DNA of 44,473 bases. Source: JBDLID01 sp039715055 (GTDB lineage: Bacteria; Desulfobacterota; Desulfobulbia; Desulfobulbales; Desulfocapsaceae). The translations under genes and the position numbers were made by a program. The notes beneath the pieces are model-generated. The model did no database searches, had not been told where the DNA came from, and saw only the letters and a list, made by a program, of their open reading frames with translations. The DNA lies in the NCBI GenBank assembly GCA_039715055.1, contig JBDLID010000006.1, positions 1 to 44,473 of the forward strand, in the 5' to 3' direction. Positions 7,856 to 15,859 of the stretch are shown one piece after another; the first letter of the stretch is position 1; each line of letters begins with the position of its first letter.

Positions 7856-8812
7856 TTACAGCCCTACCTCCTGGAGACTGTCCATCACCTTCTGCTGTTC
7901 CTTGCTGAGTGTCTCCGGCACGTTGACAACCACCCTGACATACAGGTTCCCGCGCTTGCCGACGGGGCCGCTTGGCATGCCGTGCCCCTTGAGGCGCAGC
8001 CGCGAATCACTCTGTACCCCGGCGGGAACGGTAACATTGAATTTTTTTCCTTCCAGTGTCTCCACTTCTACCTTGGTTCCAAGACACGCCTCGGAAAAAT
8101 CAATACCCTTTTCGGTGATCAGGTCATCCCCGTCTCTTTCAAAGTGAGGGTGAGAGGCAATTTCGACCTTGAGGTAGAGGTCGCCGTGAGGTCCTCCCGT
8201 GGATGACGGGGCGCCTTTGCCTTTGAGGCGAAGTTTTTTTCCCTCGCCAATTCCCTTGGGAATCTTGACGGAGACCGATTGAGAAGATCCACCGGTCCGG
8301 AGAGAAATATTTTTTTCCGCCCCGTTCATGATCTCTTCAAGGGTGACGGAGAGCTGATAGGTCAGGTCCTGTCCCTTTACAGGCGCCTGTTGGCCTCTAC
8401 AGCCGCCCGGCCCGCAACCCTGGGCTGCACCGGCACCGCCCATTCCGGCCTGACCGAAGATGGATGAGAATCCCCCACCTCCCATGTTGCTGCTGAAGGT
8501 GGTTCGTCCACCTCGTGCAGAGGAACCGAACCCAAACTGGTTGAGGATATCGTTTATATCAAAACCGCGAAAGATGTCTTCCTGGCTGTATCGTTGGTGA
8601 AAGTCGGCAGAGCCGTAAGTATCATACTGCTGTTTTTTCTCCGCATCAGAAAGTACAGCGTAAGCCTCACTGATTTCCTTAAACTTTTCCTCGGCAGCCT
8701 TGTCCCCCTGGGTCTTATCAGGGTGATATTTGAGGGCAAGTTTACGATAGGCTTTCTTGATCTCGGCCGTGCTGGCGCCTTTTGATAACCCTAATTTTTC
8801 GTAATAATCCAT
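7856..8812 (-). CDS. DnaJ/CbpA-type Hsp40 co-chaperone without zinc finger
   Basis: The 318-residue protein has a J domain (residues 1-65, HPD in KYHPDKTQ), then a Gly/Phe-rich linker (about 75-150) and two C-terminal substrate-binding barrels (about 155-310). The four CxxCxGxG zinc modules of DnaJ proper are missing, so this is the type II (CbpA-like) arrangement. It should stimulate DnaK ATPase and deliver clients. The linker contains a short CGPGGC segment, unusual for this class but not a zinc module. No dnaK or grpE is adjacent. The ribosome site is weak. Naming it cbpA rather than a second dnaJ is a judgement. Confidence 0.9.
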   Translation of the reverse strand: MDYYEKLGLSKGASTAEIKKAYRKLALKYHPDKTQGDKAAEEKFKEISEAYAVLSDAEKKQQYDTYGSADFHQRYSQEDIFRGFDINDILNQFGFGSSARGGRTTFSSNMGGGGFSSIFGQAGMGGAGAAQGCGPGGCRGQQAPVKGQDLTYQLSVTLEEIMNGAEKNISLRTGGSSQSVSVKIPKGIGEGKKLRLKGKGAPSSTGGPHGDLYLKVEIASHPHFERDGDDLITEKGIDFSEACLGTKVEVETLEGKKFNVTVPAGVQSDSRLRLKGHGMPSGPVGKRGNLYVRVVVNVPETLSKEQQKVMDSLQEVGL

Positions 8813-8938
8813 GCTTGTCTCTATATGTGGAATAAAGCCAATAGTATCTGGCTTAATATTTGTACGGTAGTCAGATTGTCATACCGCTTTCAACAATAGG
8901 GACGACAAGGGGATCAGTCAAGGTCTGGAAAATGACCG

Positions 8939-8985
8939 GCGGCAGTCTCTCGTCAGTGTATCAAGTGCAAGGCGGAGACTGCCGC
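8939..8985 (-). terminator. Strong 11-bp hairpin downstream of ssb
   Basis: GCGGCAGTCTC (8939-8949) pairs exactly with GAGACTGCCGC (8975-8985) across a 25-nt loop. It lies 58 nt beyond the ssb stop on the minus strand and upstream of the dnaJ-like gene. No T tract follows, so termination is plausible but not certain. Confidence 0.45.
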
Positions 8986-9042
8986 GGTTCAATGGATGAA
9001 TGGAGCAGAAGGTGATGATTAGACCTTCGCGGTCAGGCTTGG

Positions 9043-9468
9043 TTAAAACGGGACATCATCACCGGTTGATCCCATGGTTGGGGGCGGCTCAGGCATGGAG
9101 TCTGGTCCTGCACCCGATCCATACGAATCACCTCCGGACTGGCCCTTGGGCGAGAGCATCTTCATCTCTCTGGCGACAATCTCGGTGGTATAACGGTCAT
9201 TGCCGCTCTGATCCTGCCATTTTCTCGTCTGAATCTTGCCCTCGATGTAGACCCTGGACCCCTTGTGCAGATACTCTCCGCAAATTTCAGCAAGCCGCTG
9301 CCAGGCCACTACCCTGTGCCACTCAGTAGATTCCTGCATCTGGCCATCCTGGCCCTTCCAGCGTTCGGTAGTGGCTACATTGAAAGTGGCGACCTGTGTG
9401 CCGCTCTGGGTGTAACGAATTTCAGGGTCGGCACCGAGGTTACCGATAAGTATGGCTTTGTTGATCAT
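9043..9468 (-). CDS. ssb: Single-stranded DNA-binding protein
   Basis: The 141-residue protein has the SSB OB-fold (INKAILIGNLGADPEIRYTQSG, then STEWHRVVAWQRLAEICGEYL and KGSRVYIEGKIQTRKWQ). A disordered Gly/Pro/Ser-rich tail follows and ends in DDVPF, the acidic tip that binds partners such as PriA and RecO. It coats ssDNA during replication and repair. The ribosome site AGGAG precedes ATG. It stands alone rather than in an rpsF-ssb-rpsR cluster, which suggests a second or repair-associated copy, though that cannot be decided here. Confidence 0.95.
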   Translation of the reverse strand: MINKAILIGNLGADPEIRYTQSGTQVATFNVATTERWKGQDGQMQESTEWHRVVAWQRLAEICGEYLHKGSRVYIEGKIQTRKWQDQSGNDRYTTEIVAREMKMLSPKGQSGGDSYGSGAGPDSMPEPPPTMGSTGDDVPF

Positions 9469-9638
9469 GGCTGCTCCTGATAGAAAAAAGTTGACCTCCA
9501 GGCAGCAACCGCCGGAAGGTGGTAGGATAACGTCTTGCAGTGGTAAAAACTAACACAAAACAGAGATCGATTTCCAGAATAAAATAGTATCAATTTTGAT
9601 TGATCAACGTCGATGACCGGTATCAGCGGAGAACGTTG

Positions 9639-10769
9639 TCAACGGCTGACTGAAAGATCAAGCATTTTCGGCAGCCCACCTCTGGCTTCGGGAACAAACC
9701 CCATCACTTCCTGCCAGATTTCATCACTTTCCATACAGAAATAGATACAGGTCCGCTCTGAACATCTCTCCTTGAGCAGCTTATAAATATGGCAGTAAAG
9801 CTCCACCCTGCCGGTTCGGAAATAGCGCTGCTTGCCGTCGAGTCCTTCGATGAACTCCTGGAAATAAATCCGCGAACCGGGAAAACGGCCGGTACCAATC
9901 TGTTTGAGTTTAGGCAGAAAGCGAAGGGCTCCAAGGGAGATCCAGGCAATCCGCTCAGCGGGAACCACCTCGAAAATTCGACTGATGGTCACCTCGTAGC
10001 CCTCCTGCCAGCCATCATGCTCGATGATTGGGTCAAAATGAAAACCGAGAAGGTAACCCCACTTTGCACAGCGGGCTGCGGCTCCAAGGCGTTCTTCAAG
10101 ATTGGCTGTTCTTAATTCTTCCTTTTGCATGACAGCAGTGGCATTAAGAGACCAGGCAACCACGGTGCGCCCCTGATGGTCAAGTCCTTTAAGATTATCA
10201 ATGAATGCACTTTTAGTCTTAAGCTCAAGGATCGCTTTTTTGCGTTGTGCCATAAATGAGACAAGTTTGGCGCTCAGGCCAGTGATGCGATCTATGGCCA
10301 GAGAATCGGTAAATTCTCCTGTGCCAATCCTGAAAAAATCACGCTGGTGATCGTCAAAGGCGTCTTCCATTTCTGAAAACATCTGATCAATATTGACAAA
10401 GAAACTCAGCCATGGGCGGTTCAGGTACGCCTGAAGAATGCAATAGACACAGTCCATGGGACAGTTCATGCCGATATTGAGCACCTGGTATTCACAGCAG
10501 CGGTACTCCCGCGTTGCCGGACAAGGTTTGAAGAACCTGCCGCGGTTCAGGGATAAAAAGAGATGCTGTTTCCCTTCAGTAAGATTTTCAGGATATTCTT
10601 CCGGGTCAAGCCCGGGTTCACCACGCTCTTCAACGATGTCATAACCGTTGCCCCACCTGTTAATGATCTCCTGGGTATAGTCCAGTTCAAGGCATGGCCT
10701 TTCCACATGGAGATGCTTGACAAAACGAGAAGGGTCAGCCCAGGATGAAGGATTCTGGTCAGAGTTCAT
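9639..10769 (-). CDS. Spore photoproduct lyase-like radical SAM protein
   Basis: The 376-residue protein carries a radical-SAM C-x3-C-x2-C cluster (Cys103, Cys107, Cys110 in MNCPMDCVYC). Its layout resembles the SplB family: FRIGTGEFTDSLAID, then ELKTKSAFIDNL, VVAWSLNA and GYLLGFHFDPII. SplB proper repairs thymine spore photoproduct with a 5'-deoxyadenosyl radical. Members in non-spore-forming bacteria lack the SplB radical-relay Cys in the FRIG/TGE region, as here, and their substrate is unknown. The start overlaps the stop of the upstream glycosyltransferase by 4 nt. The substrate should be treated as undetermined. Confidence 0.8.
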   Translation of the reverse strand: MNSDQNPSSWADPSRFVKHLHVERPCLELDYTQEIINRWGNGYDIVEERGEPGLDPEEYPENLTEGKQHLFLSLNRGRFFKPCPATREYRCCEYQVLNIGMNCPMDCVYCILQAYLNRPWLSFFVNIDQMFSEMEDAFDDHQRDFFRIGTGEFTDSLAIDRITGLSAKLVSFMAQRKKAILELKTKSAFIDNLKGLDHQGRTVVAWSLNATAVMQKEELRTANLEERLGAAARCAKWGYLLGFHFDPIIEHDGWQEGYEVTISRIFEVVPAERIAWISLGALRFLPKLKQIGTGRFPGSRIYFQEFIEGLDGKQRYFRTGRVELYCHIYKLLKERCSERTCIYFCMESDEIWQEVMGFVPEARGGLPKMLDLSVSR

Positions 10770-11632
10770 TGGCTGGAATAAACTTTATAATTGTTAATTA
10801 TGTTGTTGATTTTACGATGCTCATCGTCGTTTCCATGCTTGCGGCAACCATTACCATAAATTGAGCATTTTCGCAGCAGTTCGTCAATGCTCAACTCCTG
10901 CTGCTTATGGTTAAGTCCACCTGACTCGATGAGATCGACCAGGGCCTTTATACGAAAGCGATCCATGCCCAGGCGATAAATTTCAGAAACCTGATCCGGT
11001 CGTCCGCCTTCTTTGACGGTGAGCGGTTTTTTGACCAAAAGGAACGGATAACGTGAAGAGACTCTGAGCCAGAAATCATAATCTTCACAGCAGGGCAAAT
11101 CCTCATTAAACAGCCCGATATGATCAAATAATCTTTTTCTGACAAGGACAGTGGACATCCCGACACCGCAAAGCAGGAGGCAGTGGTCGAAGATATCACC
11201 CGGCCGAGGTATATGGATTTTTTTCTGGTTGAGATGCTCCCCCCTTCTCAGCCAACGCTCAAAGGTGTGGGAAATAAGGTATTGCGGCTCTTCCTCCATG
11301 GCGCGGAACTGAATTGCAAGCTTCTTTTTCTGCCAGTGATCATCGGAGTCGAGAAAAGCGATGAATGAAGAACGGGCATTTCTGATTCCGGTGTTACGGG
11401 CAGCGGCCGGCCCCTTGTTTGTCTGATGAATATAGCGAATTTCTGGTGCGGATTCTTTTTTTAAAGATGCAACAATTTGTTCTGTATCATCGGTTGAGCC
11501 GTCGTCAACAATTATAATTTCGCTGCATGGAAGATTCTGGCAAAGAACGGATTCCACTGCACGGCGGATGTGCTCGGCCCGATTAAAGGTGGGGATGATG
11601 ACAGAAATGTCGCTGGGATATGCCATTTTCAA
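10766..11632 (-). CDS. Family 2 glycosyltransferase
   Basis: The 288-residue protein has a GT-A fold: SVIIPTFNRAEHIRRAVESV at the N-terminus, IIIVDDGSTDDT, NKGPAAARNTGI and the nucleotide-sugar/metal DxD in FLDSDD. A later CCEDYDFWLR holds the ED acceptor-side motif. It probably transfers a sugar to a surface glycan or lipid on the cytoplasmic side. There is no polysaccharide cluster around it. Its only partner is the radical-SAM gene that it overlaps by 4 nt. Start ATG 11632 is used; a second ATG two codons on is equally possible. Confidence 0.88.
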   Translation of the reverse strand: MKMAYPSDISVIIPTFNRAEHIRRAVESVLCQNLPCSEIIIVDDGSTDDTEQIVASLKKESAPEIRYIHQTNKGPAAARNTGIRNARSSFIAFLDSDDHWQKKKLAIQFRAMEEEPQYLISHTFERWLRRGEHLNQKKIHIPRPGDIFDHCLLLCGVGMSTVLVRKRLFDHIGLFNEDLPCCEDYDFWLRVSSRYPFLLVKKPLTVKEGGRPDQVSEIYRLGMDRFRIKALVDLIESGGLNHKQQELSIDELLRKCSIYGNGCRKHGNDDEHRKINNIINNYKVYSSQ

Positions 11633-11804
11633 CAGTGATCGTTTTTCGAGTTGTCCTGATATTATATTCTGACAGATCTATTTCCATATAGAATGATTGT
11701 CAGGGTTTTGACTGGCTTTTCACCAACGTTTGAGTATAGTAATGCAAAATTGTTTCATACCATCCGTGAGATTTAAAATCTCCTTAAAATAAATCAGGTT
11801 ATAA

Positions 11805-13343
11805 ATGGGCAACGAAATATTAATCAACGCCACCAGCTATGAAATCAGGGTCGCGCTCCTTGAAAACGGCCACCTGGCCGAATACCATATGCAGCGCCCT
11901 GCAGAAAAAGGCCTGGTGGGCAATATCTACCGTGGCAAGGTCGTACGCGTTCTGCCCGGTATGCAGGCCGCCTTCGTCGATGTAGGTCTTGACCGCACAG
12001 GGTTTCTCTATGTTGACGATGTCTATATCTCTCTGCCCGATCTTGAAAAACGTATGGACGGCAATGAGCAGCCCTGCGGCAAGATCGATTTTTCCGCGCC
12101 GAGTTCGGAAAATGATATCCGCCGTGTTGCCGGTATGAATATCGAGGATCTCCTTGTTGAAGGGCAGGATATCACCGTCCAGGTTGCCAAGGATCCCATA
12201 GGCACCAAGGGCGCCCGGTTGACCTGCCACATCACCCTGCCCTGTCGCAACCTTGTTTTTATGCCCCTCACAGACCATATCGGAATCTCGCGCAAGATAG
12301 AGGATGAAGATATTCGTCAGCGCCTGAGGGAGCGTATTGAACTCCTGCGGCCGAGTGGTACTGGTTTTATTGTCCGTACCGTTGCTGAACACGCCAGGCT
12401 CGATGAACTCGAGGCTGATATGGAGTTTCTCATGCTTCTCTGGGATGAAATTCGTGATATTTCGACCAAATCCCACCCGCCTTCATTGATCTATGAAGAT
12501 CTTGACATCACCTTTCGCTCGGTCAGGGATCTCTTTACTCCCGATGTCGACCACCTGATCATAGATAATATCCACACCTACCAGAAACTGCTCAAGTTTG
12601 TCCGCACGTTTGCACCGCAGCTTCAGGACCGTATCGTTTATTATGAGGGGCATTCGCCTCTGTTCGAAGCCCACGGCATCGAAGTCGAGATGAGCCGTGC
12701 CATCGAAAAAAAGGTGTGGCTCCGTTCCGGCGGCTACATCGTCATCGAGTCCACCGAGGCACTCACCGTCATCGATGTCAACACCGGTCGTTATGTCGGC
12801 AAGAACGATCTTGAGGAAACCATTTTCAAGACCAACATGGAAGCGGTCAAGGAAATCGCCTACCAGCTGCGACTGCGGAACATCGGCGGTATCATCATTA
12901 TCGACTTTATAGACATGGAGGACGAACTGCACCGGGAAGAGCTGTTCACCTCGTTTAAAGAGGCGGTCAAAAAAGATAAATCAAGAATCAACATCCTCAA
13001 ACTCTCGGAATTCGGTCTGGTGCAGATGACAAGGAAGCGAAGCTGTGAAAATCTCAGCCAGATGATGTGCGAACCCTGCTACTACTGCGCAGGAGAGGGA
13101 ACTTTGAAGTCCAGGCGAACCATCTGTTACGAAATATTCCGCAAAATTTTAAGAGATTCCTCACGCAACCCGGTCAAGAATATTCTCCTCACCGTACACC
13201 CCAGAGTGGCTGACATGCTCCTCAAGGAAGAAGAACAAATGATCGAAGAACTTGAAAAAGAAACGGGAAAGCGACTCACCATTGTACCTGCAAAAAATCT
13301 CCACGTGGAAAAGTACAATATTTCCTGGCAAAATGGTGTCTGA
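11805..13343 (+). CDS. rng: Ribonuclease G
   Basis: The 512-residue protein is an RNase E/G catalytic core without the RNase E scaffold tail. It begins EILINATSYEIRVALLENG, followed by an S1 domain interrupted by a spacer (about 35-125). The catalytic Asp residues lie in TVIDVNTGRY (near 323) and IIIIDFIDM (near 365), and the zinc-link cysteines in CEPCYYC (near 422). It is a 5'-end-dependent endoribonuclease acting in rRNA maturation and mRNA decay. The upstream GT2 gene diverges from it. A membrane-anchored M23 peptidase follows by 117 nt on the same strand. Confidence 0.95.
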   Translation: MGNEILINATSYEIRVALLENGHLAEYHMQRPAEKGLVGNIYRGKVVRVLPGMQAAFVDVGLDRTGFLYVDDVYISLPDLEKRMDGNEQPCGKIDFSAPSSENDIRRVAGMNIEDLLVEGQDITVQVAKDPIGTKGARLTCHITLPCRNLVFMPLTDHIGISRKIEDEDIRQRLRERIELLRPSGTGFIVRTVAEHARLDELEADMEFLMLLWDEIRDISTKSHPPSLIYEDLDITFRSVRDLFTPDVDHLIIDNIHTYQKLLKFVRTFAPQLQDRIVYYEGHSPLFEAHGIEVEMSRAIEKKVWLRSGGYIVIESTEALTVIDVNTGRYVGKNDLEETIFKTNMEAVKEIAYQLRLRNIGGIIIIDFIDMEDELHREELFTSFKEAVKKDKSRINILKLSEFGLVQMTRKRSCENLSQMMCEPCYYCAGEGTLKSRRTICYEIFRKILRDSSRNPVKNILLTVHPRVADMLLKEEEQMIEELEKETGKRLTIVPAKNLHVEKYNISWQNGV

Positions 13344-13368
13344 GTAAAGTATTAAAGACTCCAGGGTA

Positions 13369-13393
13369 CCTTGAAAAATCAGATTTTTTAAGG
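13369..13393 (+). promoter_or_regulatory. Hairpin between rng and the M23 peptidase gene
   Basis: CCTTGAAAAATC (13369-13380) and GATTTTTTAAGG (13382-13393) pair nearly perfectly, with one G-U, and run into GTGGCC. No T tract follows. It could be a weak processing site or attenuator in a shared transcript. Confidence 0.3.
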
Positions 13394-13460
13394 TGGCCGA
13401 AAGCCCTCCCCCAATTCCCGACTCAAAGAACATCATAAAACCATCTTAAAAAAAATAACC

Positions 13461-14846
13461 ATGCCAAAGAGAAGCAGATTTAACAGGACCAGGACCAGGC
13501 GTTCAGGCAGATCTTTTCTGCTGACCATTTTCACTCTTGTTATTGCCGGCGCGATTGCCCTTGGCGTCATCATGTTTGAAGGAGAAAAACCGACTGTAAC
13601 CCTTAAAAAACAGGTCCGTTACCTTGGGGCGAATTCAAATGTTGCACTTGAGATCAGTGATAAGAAGTCGGGCATTCAGACCATCCGGGTCTCTGTCAGG
13701 CAAAATAATACAGAGCATGAGTTCTTCAACAGTACAACCCCCCGAAAAAAATACGGTCCCAAGGCCGGTCCGGCCAAGGTCGAAAAAAGTATTACCCTGA
13801 ACACCTCCAAAAAAGATTTTAAAGACGGCGATGCTCAACTGATCATTGAGGTGAGGGATTTTTCCCTGCGCGGATTACTCAAAGGTAACCTCACCCGGCT
13901 GGAGGAGCAGGTTAAGATTGACACAAAACCGCCGACAATCAACATCCTGCACTCCGAGCGCTATATAAAACCTGGTGGAGCCGGGATTGTAATCTACTCT
14001 GTTTCTAAGGATACCGCCCGTCACGGCGTCCGCTTCAACAATAATTTTTATCCGGGTTTCCCTGTTGCCGACGGACGGCAAAACACAAACAATGCTTTTA
14101 TCGCCCTTCCCTACGATGCCCTCAAAATAGAAGAGTCAAAAGTCGTTGCTGTAGATCAGGCAGGAAACATGGCAAGTCGAAGCTTTATCCCCACCATGAA
14201 AAAGGTCCGCTGGAAAAAGGATCGCATCAATGTCGGCGACGGTTTTCTCAACCGTAAAATTCCGGAGTTTGAAGAGTTTTATCCTGACATGAAGGGAGAA
14301 CTTGTCGACAAATATCTTTACGTCAATGAGACGGTCCGTCAGCAAAATAATGCACTGATTAAAAAGCTGTGCAGTAAACCGCAGGCTGAAAGGCTCTGGC
14401 AGGGACAATTTTTGCGAATGCCGGGCTCCACCCGGGCAAATTATGCCGATCACCGCACCTACTATTATAAGGGAAAGGCCATCGACAAACAGGTCCACCT
14501 TGGCGTGGACCTCGCCTCAACAAAAAGGGTCGAGGTAAAAGCGGCCAACAAGGGCAAGGTCATCCATGCAGGTTATCACGGCATTTACGGCAAAATGGTG
14601 ATTCTTGATCATGGCCAGGGGGTCTTCAGCCTCTACTCCCACCTCAGTCAGATGCTGGTGCAGCCGGGAGATGTCATCGAAAAAAACGTCCCGCTGGGCC
14701 TTACCGGCACCACGGGAATGGCCGGCGGCGACCACCTCCATTTTTCCATGCTCGTTAACGGACTGTTTGTTACACCCAAAGAGTGGTGGGACCCCCACTG
14801 GATCGCCGTAACCATCGACCAACCGCTGGTTGACTCAAAATTCTAG
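13461..14846 (+). CDS. Membrane-anchored M23 (LytM-type) metallopeptidase
   Basis: The 461-residue protein starts with an Arg-rich cytoplasmic tip and one transmembrane helix (about 18-40, LTIFTLVIAGAIALGVIMF). A periplasmic beta-rich segment follows (about 45-300), then a C-terminal peptidase_M23 domain (about 345-450). Zinc ligands are visible as H-x3-D in HLGVDLA and HLH in DHLHFSM, so the site looks intact and active. It should cleave peptidoglycan cross-links or peptides in the periplasm. No ribosome site is obvious before ATG. The coding strand and spacing suggest read-through from rng. Confidence 0.9.
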   Translation: MPKRSRFNRTRTRRSGRSFLLTIFTLVIAGAIALGVIMFEGEKPTVTLKKQVRYLGANSNVALEISDKKSGIQTIRVSVRQNNTEHEFFNSTTPRKKYGPKAGPAKVEKSITLNTSKKDFKDGDAQLIIEVRDFSLRGLLKGNLTRLEEQVKIDTKPPTINILHSERYIKPGGAGIVIYSVSKDTARHGVRFNNNFYPGFPVADGRQNTNNAFIALPYDALKIEESKVVAVDQAGNMASRSFIPTMKKVRWKKDRINVGDGFLNRKIPEFEEFYPDMKGELVDKYLYVNETVRQQNNALIKKLCSKPQAERLWQGQFLRMPGSTRANYADHRTYYYKGKAIDKQVHLGVDLASTKRVEVKAANKGKVIHAGYHGIYGKMVILDHGQGVFSLYSHLSQMLVQPGDVIEKNVPLGLTGTTGMAGGDHLHFSMLVNGLFVTPKEWWDPHWIAVTIDQPLVDSKF

Positions 14847-14947
14847 AAATCTTCCAGGACAATCGGCGACGTATTGATCATTTAATTTACGGGTTTGTAC
14901 CAACCAGTTTATAACGACCTGTGATCTGGACAGCGAAGATGGTTTTC

Positions 14948-14984
14948 AAAAAAAAACCGCCACTGTGGGATTTTTCTGGCGGTT
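14948..14984 (-). terminator. Intrinsic terminator overlapping the stop of the 55-residue zinc-ribbon gene
   Basis: On the minus strand the stem AACCGCCA/TGGCGGTT (14977-14984 with 14955-14962, 14-nt loop) is followed by a run of Ts (plus-strand A run 14948-14956). The first two bases of the stem belong to the stop codon of the small gene, so termination occurs immediately after translation. Confidence 0.88.
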
Positions 14985-15150
14985 AATCTTCGTTCTCGTA
15001 ATCAGGGCCTTTGCAGAGATGACAGCGGAGCATGGGGTCGTCCTTGTCAAAAATAAACTCCCACCCTTTTTCTTCAATTTCTTCGGCTCGCTCCTGGCCG
15101 CAGCGGATACAAACCCAGCGGTCCCCTTCATCAGTCTCAAATAAATGCAT
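14983..15150 (-). CDS. 55-residue double-CxxC zinc-ribbon protein
   Basis: ATG 15148-15150 is preceded by a strong ribosome site (AAGGAAGG, then 6 nt). The frame encodes 55 residues and stops at 14983-14985. Two CxxC knuckles (Cys14/Cys17 in CIRCG and Cys43/Cys46 in CHLCK) frame an acidic helix (QERAEEIEEKGWEF), typical of a small zinc ribbon. The C-terminus is acidic (YENED). The function is unknown; it could bind a partner protein or nucleic acid. A dedicated terminator and a good ribosome site argue that it is a real gene despite its size. Confidence 0.82.
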   Translation of the reverse strand: MHLFETDEGDRWVCIRCGQERAEEIEEKGWEFIFDKDDPMLRCHLCKGPDYENED

Positions 15151-15312
15151 ATTCAACCTTCCTTTTTCTACAGTGGTATTTAATAATTTTGTTATTTACT
15201 GGCTGAATATTTACTCTGCAAGACCGAAAAAGAAAACCATGATTTGTTGCTTAACCAAGAAAGCTGAAACAGCATACACGCTGATTGATCAGGCCTGCTT
15301 GGAGAGAACAGG

Positions 15313-15761
15313 CTATACCTTGCAGGCATCTTCTGCCTTGTCGATGTTGCCCGGAAAAAAATGAAGGCCGTTGGCCTGGCGAAACATGGATATATACTGC
15401 TGAACGGCGAGACCAACCGTAGGGGTATGGATAACCCCGTCAGCTCATCAATATCACTTTTGATCAGGGCGTGAACAAGGGTAACGTTACGGTCAAAGAG
15501 CGAACGGATGTAAATAAATTTTTCTATGGGGTTTTCCTTACTGTCGACCTTGATTTTTGAATTTTCAACCTGATGTTCAAGGTCCCTCACAGAAGGTGGC
15601 AGGGTCGCTTCAAGACCGAGTCATAGTCTCTCACCTTTGGTGAACGCAGTGCCTTTATTCACAAAACCTATTGAATTAAGGACCGCACCACTGGTATAAA
15701 CGAGGATCGCTCACCTATTTCCTTACTCGTCGTACTTGAAAGCGTAATGTTTTTCAGACAT
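15313..15761 (-). pseudogene. Decayed N-terminal remnant of an NAD(P)-malic enzyme
   Basis: Three consecutive pieces on the minus strand match the order of motifs in the N-terminal half of malic enzyme. First, NKGTAFTKGER (about 15627-15659) is followed by an in-frame TGA (15621-15623). In the same frame come LGLEATLPPSV and IEKFIYIRSLFDRNVTLV (15620 to about 15440). After a frame change near 15437-15447, VIHTPTVGLAVQQYISMFRQ and a NGLHFFPGNIDKAED segment run to a stop at 15313-15315. The NAD-binding and catalytic remainder is missing: about 150 of some 550 residues survive. A possible original start (ATG 15759-15761) is followed by an early TAA (15723-15725). At least two stops and one frameshift make it a pseudogene. 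Confidence 0.82.
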
Positions 15762-15859
15762 CCTTCTGCCCCTTATTGATTATTCTGCAGGACAAATTCA
15801 GATGGGTTGTTCCGGTTTGATCAACCCCGCGGGCGATCCCGGACGGTGACTTTGCACAC

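Noticed and set aside
15192..15590. A 132-residue minus-strand open frame
   Set aside because: Only its first third follows malic-enzyme motifs; the real continuation is in another frame, so the full frame is an artefact of the frameshift.
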